46,469 bases of DNA from an uncultured Lachnospiraceae bacterium (GTDB lineage: Bacteria; Bacillota; Clostridia; Lachnospirales; Lachnospiraceae), in the NCBI GenBank assembly GCA_910579865.1, contig CAJTXA010000024.1, forward strand, positions 1 to 46,469, given 5' to 3'. Position numbers and translations under genes: made by a program. Within the stretch, counting starts at the first letter, position 1, and every line of letters begins with the position of its first letter. This document shows, in pieces, positions 16,257-24,476 of the stretch. Under the pieces are notes generated by a model. It had not been told where the DNA came from, did no database searches, and saw only the letters and a program-made list of their open reading frames with translations.

Positions 16257-17015
16257 TTATTGATACTCAGCTACATCTACCCATTTCATCAACAGTTCTC
16301 TTTCTTCTGGCCTCTTCTTTGTAAGTTGCGCTGCTGCTACAATTGGAAGCCATCTCTGTACATAAGGTTTCGCTGTATCTGTTTTCCTGCAAAAGCTATC
16401 TAGATAATACTCTGCCTTTTCTTCTGATTGAAGCATCAAAAGCAAATAGGTTCGAGCTACATCTGCACTCGCATTTCCCTGTGTAGCATGTACCCAATCA
16501 AGAATATAAACAGTTCCATTATCACCAATAATAATATTTGATGGATTAAAATCACCATGACAAAGTTTTGTATGTTTTGGCATACTTTCCAATCTTGTTA
16601 GTAACTCATAACGTGTAGCATCATTCAATTCACTTAATTCCTGAATCTGACGTGTCATTTTTTCTTTTAAGCGATTTAATAATGGACACTTTTTCTGATT
16701 AATTTCAATCTGCAAATCTACCATTTGATCTATGTATTTTTGCCAATCATCTGGATTTTCATCAATTAACTGTGCCAAAGTTTTTCCCTCAATAAACTCG
16801 GTAGAAAATGCCCACTTATTCTCAATTTTAGTTACTTCTACAATCTTTGGAATATTCACGCCAATTTCTTCAACACGTGCTGTATTCAACGCCTCATTCA
16901 ATACTTCAGAAGCAGGGTGCTTCTCATTAAATACCTTAATTGCTTTTCCCTCTACTTTATAAACCTCTGCTGTCTGTCTGGAAGAAATTAAATTTTCTTT
17001 TGATAATGTGCTCAT
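16257..17015 (-). CDS. Aminoglycoside/choline phosphotransferase-fold kinase
   Basis: A 252-aa cytosolic protein with the protein-kinase-like APH fold. The N-lobe has the nucleotide lysine region (VYKVEGKAIKVFNEKHP). The catalytic loop is LCHGDFNPSNIIIGD (Brenner motif HGDxxxxN, near residue 153-160), and the metal-binding Asp is in YILDWVHATQGNASAD (DxD-like position). Such kinases phosphorylate small hydroxyl or amino compounds; the substrate cannot be told and resistance is not implied. It is somewhat short but complete. ATG at 17015 follows GGAAAGGGG. It is convergent with the DUF3881-like gene and separated by ~230 bases from the next minus-strand gene. Confidence 0.8.
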   Translation of the reverse strand: MSTLSKENLISSRQTAEVYKVEGKAIKVFNEKHPASEVLNEALNTARVEEIGVNIPKIVEVTKIENKWAFSTEFIEGKTLAQLIDENPDDWQKYIDQMVDLQIEINQKKCPLLNRLKEKMTRQIQELSELNDATRYELLTRLESMPKHTKLCHGDFNPSNIIIGDNGTVYILDWVHATQGNASADVARTYLLLMLQSEEKAEYYLDSFCRKTDTAKPYVQRWLPIVAAAQLTKKRPEERELLMKWVDVAEYQ

Positions 17016-17173
17016 ACACTATGCCCCTTTCCTTTTAATCAAATTCTTATTGGATCTGTTCAATTTTTTCCGCCTTTGAACTTATATCCTTTTGATGAAA
17101 TCATTATAGCATATCAAAGTAAAAATGTATATCATTATTCAAAATTTTATTCTACTTTAATATAAAAAATAAC

Positions 17174-18244
17174 TTATTCCACACTATCCTCTTCATATGC
17201 AATAAAAACATTTAATGTTTTACATAAGTCTAAAATTTTCTTTTTCTCATATTTTTTTCCTTCTGCATTACATAATAATTCAATAACTGGTCGTTCATTA
17301 AATTTCGGATTTTGACGAATTACTTTTCCCATATCACCATTACTCAATCGAACAATTGAACCAACTGGATAATGTACAATCATACTTAAAAATACCTCTG
17401 TATAATTTTTATAAAATAGTTGTCCACCATTATATTTTAAAAACTCAATTGCTTCTTGTACTTTTCTATGGCAAAATCCAATTCCACTAATCATCTCATC
17501 AAATACATCGCAAATACTTATTATTTTCACAGCATCGGGAATTCGTTCTGATGTTAAATTCATTGGATAACCGCTGCCATTTTCATATTCATGATGTAAT
17601 AGCACAATTTTCTTTGCTCGTTCTGTTAGCCAACTCTCCTGTCCCAATGACACATATCCATTTATTGTATGTTTTCTATATTCTGTTTGTTCCTGTATCG
17701 ATAACCGATCTATATCACAATTTTCATATGGTATTGTTAGATATCGCAAACCAATATCATGCAAAAGTCCACCTTTTGCAATATCAATAGCAAGGTTTTT
17801 ATCCATTCCTAACCGAAAAGCCAACATAGTAGCAAAGCTGCATACATGAAGAGAATGTGTAATCATATCATTTTTTTCTTCTTTCATTTCAATCATATAA
17901 CTGCTAACTTCTTTTTCCACTAAAATTGACTCAATCAAATCTTCTGTCATAGTACAGATATTCTCAAGTTCTTTATTATTCTTATAAATATGATGTTCTA
18001 AGGCAAACTTTACTTTACCTACCATTTCTTGTGCCATAATATTAAACTCGTAATCTTGCTCTTGTTCTTTCGGTTCTTCATTTTCTTCTATATAGACAAA
18101 TTCAATCTTTAGTAACGGCAGCTTATCAATATACTCTTTCTTCAATACAGTCCCCTTTGTCATAAGAACATGAAATTCAACCGTATAAACGTCCTTTGCC
18201 AGTATTTCTCCACCTTGTAAATTCTTCACTGAAATTTTCTTCAT
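17174..18244 (-). CDS. HD-GYP domain protein, putative cyclic-di-GMP phosphodiesterase
   Basis: A 356-aa cytosolic protein. An N-terminal ~90-residue domain (ISVKNLQGGEILAKDVYT, of the DUF3391-like type often preceding HD-GYP) is followed by an HD-GYP domain at about 110-290: HSLHVCSFA, LLHDIGLRYL (HD pair), the H of EYRKHTINGY, HHEYENGSGYP (HHExxxGxGYP) and ICDVFDEM. This is the class that hydrolyses c-di-GMP using two or three metal ions; activity is inferred. A short C-terminal domain (VGSIVRLSNGDMGKVI) is PilZ-unlike and often found in these proteins. The frame extends to 18271, but ATG 18244 with AAGAGG 8 bases upstream is the better start. Confidence 0.87.
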   Translation of the reverse strand: MKKISVKNLQGGEILAKDVYTVEFHVLMTKGTVLKKEYIDKLPLLKIEFVYIEENEEPKEQEQDYEFNIMAQEMVGKVKFALEHHIYKNNKELENICTMTEDLIESILVEKEVSSYMIEMKEEKNDMITHSLHVCSFATMLAFRLGMDKNLAIDIAKGGLLHDIGLRYLTIPYENCDIDRLSIQEQTEYRKHTINGYVSLGQESWLTERAKKIVLLHHEYENGSGYPMNLTSERIPDAVKIISICDVFDEMISGIGFCHRKVQEAIEFLKYNGGQLFYKNYTEVFLSMIVHYPVGSIVRLSNGDMGKVIRQNPKFNERPVIELLCNAEGKKYEKKKILDLCKTLNVFIAYEEDSVE

Positions 18245-18341
18245 TGACTTGCCTCTTAAGATCCTTTTCATTGAAACAGCACCCCATAAAGTATAATTGT
18301 ACCATTACGAAGTGCTTTTTCTCAAACTTAGATTCCTATCG

Positions 18342-18872
18342 TTATTCAATTGGAATTGTTTTACATTTTATCGCTTGTTCTAATGCCTGCTTCTCTTCTT
18401 CCCCCAAAGTAATAAAGGACTTACCTTTTATAATTTCCTTTATATAGGTATAGCAACCTTCCTGACTATGCATAGAATTCATTACATAACCACTGTTTTC
18501 TTCATCCAAGATTGCAATGGAAAAGCTTAACTTTCCTCCCATTTCGTGAAAAGCATCATACTTTACAATTCCCATTTTCTGATACACACCTTTTAGCTTT
18601 TCATACAATTCTTCAATCTTTTGTTGCTTTTGCTTATCTTTTTCTTCTAAGTTATCTACTTCTGCAAACTTTCTTAGAATCGCTTCCTCCATTGATTCTG
18701 CATCTTTTCCTCTCATAAAATCTGTATAATTTCTAGTTAATTGCTTTAACTTCTTTCTAGTATTTATCGTCACAATAAATAGAAAAATAATGAAAATAAG
18801 CAAAAAACCCATTACACCAAGTATTAGGAAATAAGTATCAAACCCTAAATAGCTTTCTAACATTTCTGCCAT
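18342..18872 (-). CDS. DUF4446-like membrane-anchored protein
   Basis: A 176-aa protein with one N-terminal transmembrane helix (about residues 13-38, FLILGVMGFLLIFIIFLFIV), a charged coiled-coil stretch (about 45-100), and a small C-terminal domain beginning GIVKYDAFHEMGGKLSFSIAILDEENSGYV. That C-terminal pattern matches DUF4446, a family that in Clostridia is frequently encoded directly downstream of parB, as here. Its function is unknown; a link between the chromosome-partition locus and the membrane is an attractive but unproven idea. A GTG at 18884 is possible, but ATG 18872 with AGGGTGG upstream is preferred. It starts about 20 bases after parB and is surely in its operon. Confidence 0.8.
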   Translation of the reverse strand: MAEMLESYLGFDTYFLILGVMGFLLIFIIFLFIVTINTRKKLKQLTRNYTDFMRGKDAESMEEAILRKFAEVDNLEEKDKQKQQKIEELYEKLKGVYQKMGIVKYDAFHEMGGKLSFSIAILDEENSGYVMNSMHSQEGCYTYIKEIIKGKSFITLGEEEKQALEQAIKCKTIPIE

Positions 18873-18892
18873 TTTATCAACCACCCTGTACT

Positions 18893-19819
18893 TTAATTCT
18901 TTTGAATTTTCTCTATTAGATCAAATAAACGCTCTAGTTCCTCACTTGAATAATATTCTATTTCAATTTTTCCTTTATTTTTATCTCTTTTATGTATTGA
19001 AACCCTACTGCCAAATATACTTTTCATTTTTTCTTCCATCTTTTGATAAGCAAGTTCTTCACTCTCTGAAAAAGTAAATTGTGTTTTTTCTTTTTTTGGT
19101 TTCAAATAAAGTTTTACTAATTGTTCTGTCTCTCGAACACTTAACTTTTCATCAAACACTTTCATTGCCAATAGGTATTGCTCTTCTTTATTTTCAACTG
19201 GTAATAATGCTCTAGCATGTCCGCTTGTAATCATATCCTCAATTAACATTTGTTGTATCCGTTCTTCTAATTTTAATAAACGTATAGAATTTGTAATTGA
19301 AACTCGTGACTTTGCTACTCGTTCTGCGATTTCATCTTGTTTAAGTTGAAATTCTTCGATTAAACGTTTATACGCCATAGCCTCTTCAATTGGATTTAAA
19401 TCTTGTCTCTGAATATTTTCAATTAATGAAATTTCAATAATTTGTTGAGGCATATAGTCTTTTATTATTACAGGAACTTCTTTTAGACCAGCTTTTTTCG
19501 CTGCTCTCCAGCGTCTTTCTCCTGCAATTATTTTATAATATTCGTTTTCTTTTTGTACGATTAAAGGTTGTATAATTCCATACTGCCGAATAGAATCTGC
19601 AAGCTCTTCCAACAGATCTTCATTAAAATTCTTTCGTGGTTGTTCTCGATTTGGTTCAATTTCTGTAATTTTTAGTATAAACTTTGTTAAATTCTCTTCC
19701 TGTTTTTCTACTGTCTTATTTTCATACTCTTTTTTTGTTGAAATTGTATCTCCTATAGGAATTAAAGAATCTAAACCCTTTCCCAATCCCTTACCCAAAC
19801 CACTTTTTTTTGTTGTCAT
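18893..19819 (-). CDS. parB: Chromosome-partitioning protein ParB (Spo0J), CTPase/parS-binding
   Basis: A 308-aa protein. The N-terminal Gly/Lys motif (GLGKGLGKGLDSLIP) is the ParA-interacting segment. Then come the ParB/Srx CTP-binding domain (PNREQPRKNF, LADSIRQYGIIQPLIVQ, IIAGERRWRAAKKAG with the GERRxRA C-motif, and ENIQRQDLNPIEEA), a helix-turn-helix (KQDEIAERVAKSRVSITNSIRLL) and the C-terminal dimerisation domain. It loads on parS sites and slides as a CTP-gated clamp, recruiting SMC and stimulating ParA. Cognate parS sites lie about 1.1 kb upstream. It follows parA by about 30 bases. ATG 19819 follows GGTGG. Confidence 0.96.
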   Translation of the reverse strand: MTTKKSGLGKGLGKGLDSLIPIGDTISTKKEYENKTVEKQEENLTKFILKITEIEPNREQPRKNFNEDLLEELADSIRQYGIIQPLIVQKENEYYKIIAGERRWRAAKKAGLKEVPVIIKDYMPQQIIEISLIENIQRQDLNPIEEAMAYKRLIEEFQLKQDEIAERVAKSRVSITNSIRLLKLEERIQQMLIEDMITSGHARALLPVENKEEQYLLAMKVFDEKLSVRETEQLVKLYLKPKKEKTQFTFSESEELAYQKMEEKMKSIFGSRVSIHKRDKNKGKIEIEYYSSEELERLFDLIEKIQKN

Positions 19820-19848
19820 AATCCACCTCTTTTCCCCTATAGCTTTTA

Positions 19849-20616
19849 CTATTCTTCCTCTCTATTGATTACTTCTTCTGCTAATAACCGATAACTTTCT
19901 GCACCTGCAGATCTGCTGTCATATAAGTTAATTGGTTTCCCATGACTTGGTGCCTCTGCCAAACGAATATTTCTTGGAATAATTGTTTTATAAATATTTT
20001 GTTTCAAATTATATTTTACATTCTCGACTACCTGCAAGGACAAATTTGTTCTGGCATCATACATGGTAAAAACAACTCCTTCCATTTCTAACGAAGGATT
20101 TAATCTCTGTTGTACAAGCTGAATTGTATGCATAAGCTGACTTAATCCCTCCAATGCATAATATTCACATTGTATTGGAACAAGCACAGTATCTGCTGTC
20201 GTCATAGCATTTACTGTTAGCATACTAAGAGAAGGAGGACAATCAATAACAACAAAATCATAGTTATCTCGAATTGGATGAACCTGATCTGCAACAATAT
20301 ACTCCTTTCTGTCAATTCCGATCATCTCAATTTCTGCTCCTGATAAATTGATATTAGCAGGAAGAATAGATACTCTTTCTATTACATTTTCTAGCAGACA
20401 ATCTATTAATTTACATTCCCCAATCATCATTTCATAGACTGTATTTTCCAATTCATTCTTATCTATTCCAAATCCACTTGTTGTATTTCCTTGTGGATCC
20501 ATATCAATTACCAAGATATTTTTTCCCACTTCTGCCAAACATGCTGACAGATTGATTGCTGTTGTGGTTTTTCCTACTCCACCCTTTTGATTTGCAACTG
20601 CAATTATTCTACCCAT
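19849..20616 (-). CDS. parA: Chromosome-partitioning ATPase ParA (Soj)
   Basis: A 255-aa deviant-Walker ATPase: MGRIIAVANQKGGVGKTTT (KGGxGKT at the N-terminus), switch I/Walker A' VIDMDPQGNTTSG, and Walker B FVVIDCPPSL. It lacks the N-terminal DNA-binding domain of plasmid ParAs, as is usual for chromosomal Soj. It binds DNA non-specifically as an ATP dimer and with ParB positions the origin; Soj also regulates DnaA in Bacillus, which is relevant this close to oriC. The frame runs on to 20667, but ATG 20616 begins at the conserved MGRIIAVANQ. It is first in the parA-parB-DUF4446(-HD-GYP) run. Confidence 0.96.
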   Translation of the reverse strand: MGRIIAVANQKGGVGKTTTAINLSACLAEVGKNILVIDMDPQGNTTSGFGIDKNELENTVYEMMIGECKLIDCLLENVIERVSILPANINLSGAEIEMIGIDRKEYIVADQVHPIRDNYDFVVIDCPPSLSMLTVNAMTTADTVLVPIQCEYYALEGLSQLMHTIQLVQQRLNPSLEMEGVVFTMYDARTNLSLQVVENVKYNLKQNIYKTIIPRNIRLAEAPSHGKPINLYDSRSAGAESYRLLAEEVINREEE

Positions 20617-20909
20617 TTTAAATCGCCCTGTACCTTTCTGATATCCCTTTCTTATGGTAACTTGCATTTTATATTATTTCATTTTAGCACATCTTAGAGT
20701 ATTTTTCTATATTCTTATGTAGGTTTTCTAAATTTTTATTGACAAAGATAAAATTTATAAGAAGAATGGTAAAATTTATTTTTATCTAGTATAAATTTAC
20801 TCCCTATTTGAATTTTTATCAAGTATTTTAGTTATTTAATTTCTATTCCAAAATATTAAAATCTTTATACTATCTTTCTATATCTTTTAAGAAATTTGAG
20901 TTACTTTGA

Positions 20910-20925
20910 TGTTTCACGTGAAACA
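20910..20925. promoter_or_regulatory. parS site 1 (perfect)
   Basis: TGTTTCACGTGAAACA, the exact 16-bp palindrome bound by Spo0J/ParB in Firmicutes. Confidence 0.95.
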
Positions 20926-21005
20926 TTATTCTTTAATTTCTATTCCCAGTTTCCTAAACTTTTATCAGATACTTCTATCCTTTCCAAGAAATTTAATTAT
21001 TTTAA

Positions 21006-21021
21006 CGTTTCACGTGAAACA
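21006..21021. promoter_or_regulatory. parS site 2 (15/16)
   Basis: CGTTTCACGTGAAACA, one outer base different from the canonical parS palindrome. Confidence 0.92.
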
Positions 21022-21123
21022 TCATCATTTTTAATTTCTATTAAAAATTTCTAATTCTTTATATATCCCAAAAAAAGAAACTTCCTGCTGCTCCCTCAAC
21101 ATTGGAAATTTCTCTTTTTAAAA

Positions 21124-21139
21124 TGTTTCACGTGAAACA
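21124..21139. promoter_or_regulatory. parS site 3 (perfect)
   Basis: TGTTTCACGTGAAACA, an exact parS match, 43 bases downstream (in gene terms) of the response-regulator stop. Confidence 0.95.
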
Positions 21140-21166
21140 TTTCTTATCTCTATCTTATTTATATTT

Positions 21167-21811
21167 TCAATACAAATCCACCAGGTTATTTTTTATTGCA
21201 AACACGGCTGCTTGTGTACGATCGGATGCATTTATTTTCTTAAATATATTAGATACATGATTTTTTACTGTTCTCTCACTAATATTTAATTTATAAGCAA
21301 TTTCTTTATTGAATAATCCTTCTGCTAATAATTTTAATACTTCTATCTCACGTTTTGTAAGTCCACCCAAAGCTCCTTCTGAAGAATCTCGATCAACCAA
21401 CCCCGCATTTAAAATAGGAATTAAATCAGGTTGTATAAAGGAATCCCCTTCATATACAGAATGAATTGCTTTTTTTAACATAGCAAAATTAGAATCTTTT
21501 AATACATATCCATTACATCCAATATCAACAGCCTTTAACAAATATTCCACTTCATTATGAATTGTTAAAATTAATACTTTAATGCCATGATATTCTTTTT
21601 TTAAGTGTTCTAACACTTCAATCCCATTCATATTTGGCATATTAATATCTAGTAACAATACATCTGGTAATTCTTTTCTTAAAAGACGTAAACATTCTAC
21701 ACCATCTCCAGCTTGCCCAATTACTTTAAAATTTTCATCAAGTTCTAGTAACTGTTTTAGCCCTTCTCTTATCATCGAATGATCATCTGCAATAACAATA
21801 TTAATCACCAT
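21167..21811 (-). CDS. NarL/FixJ-family response regulator (DegU/LiaR-like)
   Basis: A 214-aa two-domain regulator. The receiver domain has the acidic pair IADDHSMIREG (D9, D10), phosphoacceptor D55 in LLLDINMPNMNG, Thr in VLILTIHNE and Lys in YVLKDS. The C-terminal LuxR-type helix-turn-helix (about 148-210) reads LTKREIEVLKLLAEG and ISERTVKNHVSNIFKKI. Phosphorylation by the adjacent histidine kinase is expected, with DNA binding as a dimer. ATG 21811 is about 50 bases after the kinase stop, so they form one operon. The target genes are unknown. The DegU, LiaR or VraR name cannot be fixed from sequence. Confidence 0.93.
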   Translation of the reverse strand: MVINIVIADDHSMIREGLKQLLELDENFKVIGQAGDGVECLRLLRKELPDVLLLDINMPNMNGIEVLEHLKKEYHGIKVLILTIHNEVEYLLKAVDIGCNGYVLKDSNFAMLKKAIHSVYEGDSFIQPDLIPILNAGLVDRDSSEGALGGLTKREIEVLKLLAEGLFNKEIAYKLNISERTVKNHVSNIFKKINASDRTQAAVFAIKNNLVDLY

Positions 21812-21859
21812 GCTTTTCTTTCCTCCTGTTGCTCGCCTTTCAACGACAACTATTTTCTC

Positions 21860-22888
21860 TTATTTGGTTGGTATATTAACCTGAATTTCTGTCCCAAACC
21901 CAAGTCTTGATTCAATTTCAAATGTTCCATTCAATAAGTTAATTCTCTCTCTCATCATTGATAAACCAAAACCGGTATTCTTCTCTTTTCGAATTGTAAT
22001 TTTTTGTGTGTCAAAACCAATTCCATCATCCATAATTACTAATTCTACTGTTTCTTTCTTATAGGAAAGAGTAATATCTATCATTTTCGCATTTGCATAT
22101 TTTTTGCAATTATTTACAGCTTCCTGAATAATACGTAATATAGTAAGTTGTACTACTTGATTAACTGGATAACTATTCCCATCTGTTTCTAATACAATTT
22201 TTGTATCAAATCCTTTTTGCATACGATTTACTGCCTGTTTTAATGTCTCATTAAATCCTATATCATCAAATGTCATTGGACGAAGATTATATATAATTTC
22301 CCTCATACCATTTACTGAATCCTTAATTGTTTGACACATAATCTCCAATTCTAACCGAACACGTATAGGATCGGAATCTAATATTTGTGAACAAAAATCA
22401 ATTTTATGAATTAATGCCGTTAAGTTTTGAACTGTAGTATCATGAAGTTCCCTGGCAATCCGTTGCCTTTCCAATTCCTGCTGCTCTACAAAGCTATTAT
22501 TGATTTCTACTGAATTATAGCTTCTTTGTTGTAACATTTCTTCCTTTTTATTGCTCATATCCTGTAAAAGAAGCTCTCTCATCTCTTCTGCCTCTTTTTG
22601 TAATTCTCTTATCTCCTCCTTTAACTTTTCTTTTTCTTTTCTCTTCTCTTCTACTTCTTCCTTTAAATGATCCGTTTCTGCATAGATCACTTGTTGTTGT
22701 ATAGAAATTGGAGAAAATGCTTCATATGCCAAATCTACTTTATGTTCTAAATCAGAAATTTGATTTTTTAACTCTAAAATCTCATCCTGACTTTTTTCCA
22801 ATATTTGTTTTCTTTGTTTTATACTTTTCTCCACTGTTTCTAATCTTCTTTTTAGATAGTCTATTATATTTTCCTTTTGCTTTTCCAT
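21860..22888 (-). CDS. Cytoplasmic sensor histidine kinase (HisKA_3, DegS-like)
   Basis: A 342-aa protein with no membrane segment. The first ~130 residues are a long charged coiled coil (IKQRKQILEKSQDEIL, EEKRKEKEKLKEEIREL), a DegS-like sensory layout. The HisKA_3 dimerisation segment follows with H149 in ERQRIARELHDTTVQN. The ATPase domain has the N-box IIQEAVNNCKKYANA, the G1 box VIMDDGIGFD, and GFGLSMMRERI. The signal is likely cytosolic. ATG 22888 is chosen; a TTG at 22900 would add four residues and neither has a strong binding site. It pairs with the response regulator downstream. Confidence 0.9.
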   Translation of the reverse strand: MEKQKENIIDYLKRRLETVEKSIKQRKQILEKSQDEILELKNQISDLEHKVDLAYEAFSPISIQQQVIYAETDHLKEEVEEKRKEKEKLKEEIRELQKEAEEMRELLLQDMSNKKEEMLQQRSYNSVEINNSFVEQQELERQRIARELHDTTVQNLTALIHKIDFCSQILDSDPIRVRLELEIMCQTIKDSVNGMREIIYNLRPMTFDDIGFNETLKQAVNRMQKGFDTKIVLETDGNSYPVNQVVQLTILRIIQEAVNNCKKYANAKMIDITLSYKKETVELVIMDDGIGFDTQKITIRKEKNTGFGLSMMRERINLLNGTFEIESRLGFGTEIQVNIPTK

Positions 22889-23455
22889 CTCTTTTACCAA
22901 AATTTTTGCATATGTCCTTTTCTATTAATAATTATTATAATATCTCATTACTAAGCTATAATTTAATATAAAAAATAGGCGCCGTTAGTTTCTATTCTAA
23001 ACTAGTTTAACAATAAAATCAATGATACTTTACCACTTTTTTCTAATATCTTATGGCAAACTTGGTCTTTTCCTTCATCAAATAGAAAAATAAATCTTAT
23101 ACAATCCTAAAACTCTCTCTATTAAAATTTTAATTTCTTTCTTCCACAAAAACTTTTACGATTCCTTATAATTCTATCGACTAGTATCTGTAAAATTTAC
23201 ATAAATTACTCTAAATATTAGCGAAATAAAAATAAATCTTTTATATAAAATATTTTATACAATAAAGTAAAAAGCATCTATATACAAAATTTGCTTATTA
23301 TAAAATTAATAAAAATTTATTTGCCAAAAATTACATCCATAAATTATAAATTTTTTCAATTTCCATTTGTATCTAGTTTTATTATCGTATATAATAGATT
23401 TATCAAAATAAATTTAGAAAAACTAAAATCTTTGAAAAAAGAAAGGAGCCTTATT
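22889..23455. other. AT-rich divergent intergenic region
   Basis: About 570 bases between the histidine kinase and the hydrolase, transcribed apart. An open frame extends upstream of the hydrolase start to 23291, but its residues are unlike a coding N-terminus and there is no binding site. I see no RNA gene or repeat; promoters for both genes must lie here but none is clear enough to call. Confidence 0.5.
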
Positions 23456-24406
23456 TTGAATAAACAACATAAACTACTTCATATTTGTATGTTTTCATCT
23501 TTAACTTTACTCACTATGGCAAGCATAAATAAATTATTATTTATTACTTCCACAATAAAAAGCACACATCATCAAAAAGCAAAAACCTATGAATGGAGAT
23601 TTGGTAAAATTCATTATACAAAATGCGGAAAAGGAACTCCTCTTCTATTAATTCACGATGTTATTCCAGGTAGCAGTGATTATGAATGGCAGGAAATTAT
23701 AAAACCTCTTTCTAAAACTCATACTGTATATACATTAGACTTATTAGGCTTTGGGCACTCTGAAAAACCAGCAATTACCTATACTAACTATCTCTATGTT
23801 CAACTTATCACTGATTTTATAAAAAATATAGTCGGAAGACGATGTGATATTATTACTTCAGGAAGTTCTGCCTCTATAGCAATTATGGCATGCCGTTTGG
23901 ATGAATCTCTTTTCAATCGTATTATGTTGATTAGTCCAGATACGCTGATTCATACAGGAAAAGTTCCAACGAAACGTACAAAAACTTTAAAATTTGCATT
24001 AGAACTTCCATTAATTGGTACTTTCCTCTATAATATCATGGTAAACTACTGTAAAATAAAAACTGATTTTAAAAAATATTATTTTTCAAATCCATATCAT
24101 GTTACTCCAAAACTGATAAAGGCATATCGAGAGGCATCTCAACTATATGGTTCCAATTCTCGCTATGTGTACTCAAGCTTAAAAGGAAATTATATCAATT
24201 TTTCTGTTTCACGTGCATTATCAGAAATTAATAATAGTATCTATATTATAAATGGTTCAGATACTGCGGATTATAAACAAATTGCAAAAGAATATCAAAA
24301 GCAAAATGCTAGTATAGAAACTAATGTTGTATATCATACAAAACACTTTCCACAACTGGAAAATCCTACTGAATTATTAAAACACTGTTTTATATTTTTA
24401 GGATAA
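23456..24406 (+). CDS. Membrane-anchored alpha/beta hydrolase
   Basis: A 316-aa protein. The first ~35 residues hold a hydrophobic helix (LLHICMFSSLTLLTMASI), probably a signal anchor that places the enzyme outside. The hydrolase core begins near residue 45: GKIHYTKCGKGTPLLLIHDVIPGS (oxyanion-hole region), VYTLDLLGFGHSEKP, nucleophile elbow TSGSSASIAIMA (GxSxS rather than the usual GxSxG), Asp in IINGSDTADYK, and His in YHTKHFPQLENP. An ester- or amide-hydrolysing role is likely; the substrate is unknown. TTG 23456 is chosen because AAAGGAG precedes it by 7 bases. It lies on the plus strand, opposite to its neighbours. Confidence 0.82.
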   Translation: MNKQHKLLHICMFSSLTLLTMASINKLLFITSTIKSTHHQKAKTYEWRFGKIHYTKCGKGTPLLLIHDVIPGSSDYEWQEIIKPLSKTHTVYTLDLLGFGHSEKPAITYTNYLYVQLITDFIKNIVGRRCDIITSGSSASIAIMACRLDESLFNRIMLISPDTLIHTGKVPTKRTKTLKFALELPLIGTFLYNIMVNYCKIKTDFKKYYFSNPYHVTPKLIKAYREASQLYGSNSRYVYSSLKGNYINFSVSRALSEINNSIYIINGSDTADYKQIAKEYQKQNASIETNVVYHTKHFPQLENPTELLKHCFIFLG

Positions 24407-24416
24407 AAAAGATTAT

Positions 24417-24461
24417 AAACCATCACCTCTATCAAGTATCATCTTGTAGAAGTGATGGTTT
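24417..24461. terminator. Bidirectional terminator between hydrolase and rsmG
   Basis: AAACCATCAC (24417-24426) pairs with GTGATGGTTT (24452-24461), with additional imperfect pairing inside. T-rich sequence follows on both strands. Confidence 0.75.
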
Positions 24462-24476
24462 CTCCCTTTTCATTCT

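Larger units (their letters stand above)
20617..21166. other. parS-bearing intergenic region of degenerate repeats
   Basis: This ~550-base AT-rich region between parA and the response regulator has no gene. It contains three parS sites, each embedded in similar flanking sequence (a segment like AAGAAATTTnA before and TTTAATTTCTATT after). The first two are spaced 96 bases and the second and third 118 bases apart, so the region looks like a worn tandem duplication around parS. Confidence 0.75.

Noticed and set aside
20749..20780. TTGACA followed by AT-rich sequence on the plus strand near the parA start
   Set aside because: No -10 element at suitable spacing, and no plus-strand gene follows.
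22895..22915. A five-codon mini-ORF (ATG CAA AAA TTT TGG TAA) just before the histidine kinase start
   Set aside because: It has a short-spaced AAAGGAC but is too small to support as a leader peptide; noted only as a possible translational coupling device.
23291..23455. Upstream extension of the alpha/beta hydrolase reading frame
   Set aside because: It has no ribosome binding site, and AAAGGAG before TTG 23456 marks the true start.
24205..24220. parS-like TGTTTCACGTG half in the alpha/beta hydrolase gene
   Set aside because: Only 13 of 16 positions match and one half-palindrome is broken; it encodes Val-Ser-Arg in frame, so a chance coding match is likelier.
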